This document shows, in pieces, positions 32,410 to 33,228 of a stretch of DNA of 33,228 bases. The DNA is from Lachnospiraceae bacterium. GTDB taxonomy: Bacteria > Bacillota > Clostridia > Lachnospirales > Lachnospiraceae. The stretch lies in contig JAUNPP010000018.1 of assembly GCA_030536685.1 (NCBI GenBank), positions 1 through 33,228 on the forward strand, written 5' to 3'. Under the pieces are notes generated by a model. The model was not told the origin of the DNA. It ran no database searches and worked only from the letters and a program-made list of their open reading frames with translations. Numbering within the stretch: the first letter of the stretch is position 1; each line of letters opens with the position of its first letter. Both the position numbers and the translations under genes were made by a program.

Positions 32410-33184
32410 AGATGCCGGCAAACGACAAAACTGCTGGAAAAAATCAGTCGCCGGAGCAGCGCTTTTATGTGGGATTTTTGTATTCTGCATATTAACGACT
32501 ACTGCACGTGCGGCTAAAATGCATACAAACGATCTGGATGGTGTAAGGCAGGTCGTTTTGGTGACGGTTCCGTCTTCGTCTTCTAATAACGCAAACGTGA
32601 CAGCATATGAATGTGAAAAAGAAGGAAAATGGAGCAAAACGAAGGAATCCGAGGGACGTGTGGGAAAGAACGGTATCACTCCGATTTCTTCCCGGCGTCA
32701 GGGGGATAAAAAGACTCCGCAGGGAATTTTAAAACTGATGCAGGCTTTTGGCAGAAAAGCAGATCCTGACTCTGTTTTTGAATATACCAAAATCACAGAG
32801 GATATGTACTGGAACTTAAACAGCGGGCAGGAAACCTATAATCAGCTTGTTTATGAAAATCCGGGAGGAAATTATGAACATTTGATTGATTATAAAACGT
32901 ATAATTACATGTTTACAACGGATTACAATGTGGAACAGATAGAAAAAAAGGGAGGGGCTATTTTCTTTCATTGTAATGGAAAATCGGCAACCTCAGGATG
33001 TATTTCTGTACCGCAGTCGACTATGAAGTGGTATATGAGCTGGCTGGAGCCGGATAAAAATCCGACGCTTATTGTGACGACAGAGGAAGCTGTACAGAAG
33101 TATTTTGTTCCTGCAGCCAAAATAAAAAGTGTAAAGGCAGATTCAGCGAATTCCTTAAAAATATCATGGGAACGGGTAAGTTAA
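32399..33184 (+). CDS. Secreted YkuD L,D-transpeptidase-like protein, truncated
   Basis: A 261-residue exported protein. The N-terminus is a signal peptide (basic start, hydrophobic core GAALLCGIFVFCIL, then ARAA). The YkuD-type domain covers about residues 45-235, with the active-site segment FFHCNGKSATSGCISV containing His and the nucleophilic Cys. Such enzymes cross-link or trim peptidoglycan. The final residues, IKSVKADSANSLKISWERV, look like the first strand of a fibronectin III-type domain, but a stop codon follows at once. Start: ATG 32399 gives the best signal peptide; ATG 32369 in the duplicated copy would add ten residues. The last 44 bases of the window (33185-33228) are AT-rich and show no feature. 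Confidence 0.8.
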   Translation: MKFTDAGKRQNCWKKSVAGAALLCGIFVFCILTTTARAAKMHTNDLDGVRQVVLVTVPSSSSNNANVTAYECEKEGKWSKTKESEGRVGKNGITPISSRRQGDKKTPQGILKLMQAFGRKADPDSVFEYTKITEDMYWNLNSGQETYNQLVYENPGGNYEHLIDYKTYNYMFTTDYNVEQIEKKGGAIFFHCNGKSATSGCISVPQSTMKWYMSWLEPDKNPTLIVTTEEAVQKYFVPAAKIKSVKADSANSLKISWERVS

Positions 33185-33228
33185 CTGTAGCACAAATTAT
33201 TAATAAACATATATTTTAAAGTGTATTT

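Overview
The window is a chromosomal segment from a low-to-mid GC Gram-positive gut bacterium, most likely a Lachnospiraceae member (Clostridia, Bacillota). The reasons are strong AGGAGG-type ribosome sites, TTGACA/TATAAT promoters, a SAM-I riboswitch on metK, and protein types typical of that family: a YheO-PAS regulator, a BspA-like leucine-rich repeat protein, YkuD L,D-transpeptidases, a DUF2201 VWA protein with a MoxR ATPase, and a large one-membrane-segment protein next to murA. No tRNA, rRNA, CRISPR array, complete insertion sequence or phage gene was seen.

Layout. (1) 1-4171 holds unrelated single genes: hemolysin III-type membrane protein, an unrecognised lipoprotein, a MATE exporter and a cytidylate-kinase-like protein, the last two on the minus strand. 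(2) 4172-15262 is the accessory centrepiece, an allantoin (ureide) utilisation block. A promoter with a hairpin leader drives an ABC importer (lipoprotein, ATPase, permease), allantoinase allB and an M20 amidohydrolase. A divergent pair follows: pucR on minus, and allE, allC and a D-2-hydroxyacid dehydrogenase on plus. The expected route is allantoin -> allantoate -> ureidoglycine -> ureidoglycolate. The usual next enzymes (AllD, or ureidoglycolate lyase) are absent, and the D-2-hydroxyacid dehydrogenase and the M20 enzyme sit where they would be expected. No urate or purine oxidation genes are present, so preformed allantoin is probably taken up. (3) 15338-24011 is mostly cell-envelope and housekeeping: a LOG-type nucleotide phosphoribohydrolase, an L,D-transpeptidase, a convergent phospholipase-C-like protein, a YheO/DauR-type regulator, an 854-residue surface protein and murA with an unusual repeated tail. 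(4) 24119-25543 is metK with its SAM-I riboswitch and terminators. (5) 25692-30718 is a ROK glucokinase followed by an LRR / VWA-metallopeptidase-like / MoxR ATPase cluster with overlapping genes. (6) 30801-33184 is malQ and a secreted YkuD protein that stops at the start of a fibronectin III-like domain.

The most interesting points are the reconfigured allantoin pathway with its own ABC importer, the densely regulated 4172-4687 intergenic region (three palindromes, an orphan terminator and a promoter-proximal terminator hairpin with a structured loop), the pucR operator lying inside its own promoter spacer, the degenerate peptidase-like proteins, and several short tandem duplications, one of which duplicates a ribosome site and start codon. 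All calls rest on reading the sequence and on remembered family motifs; no database search was run.
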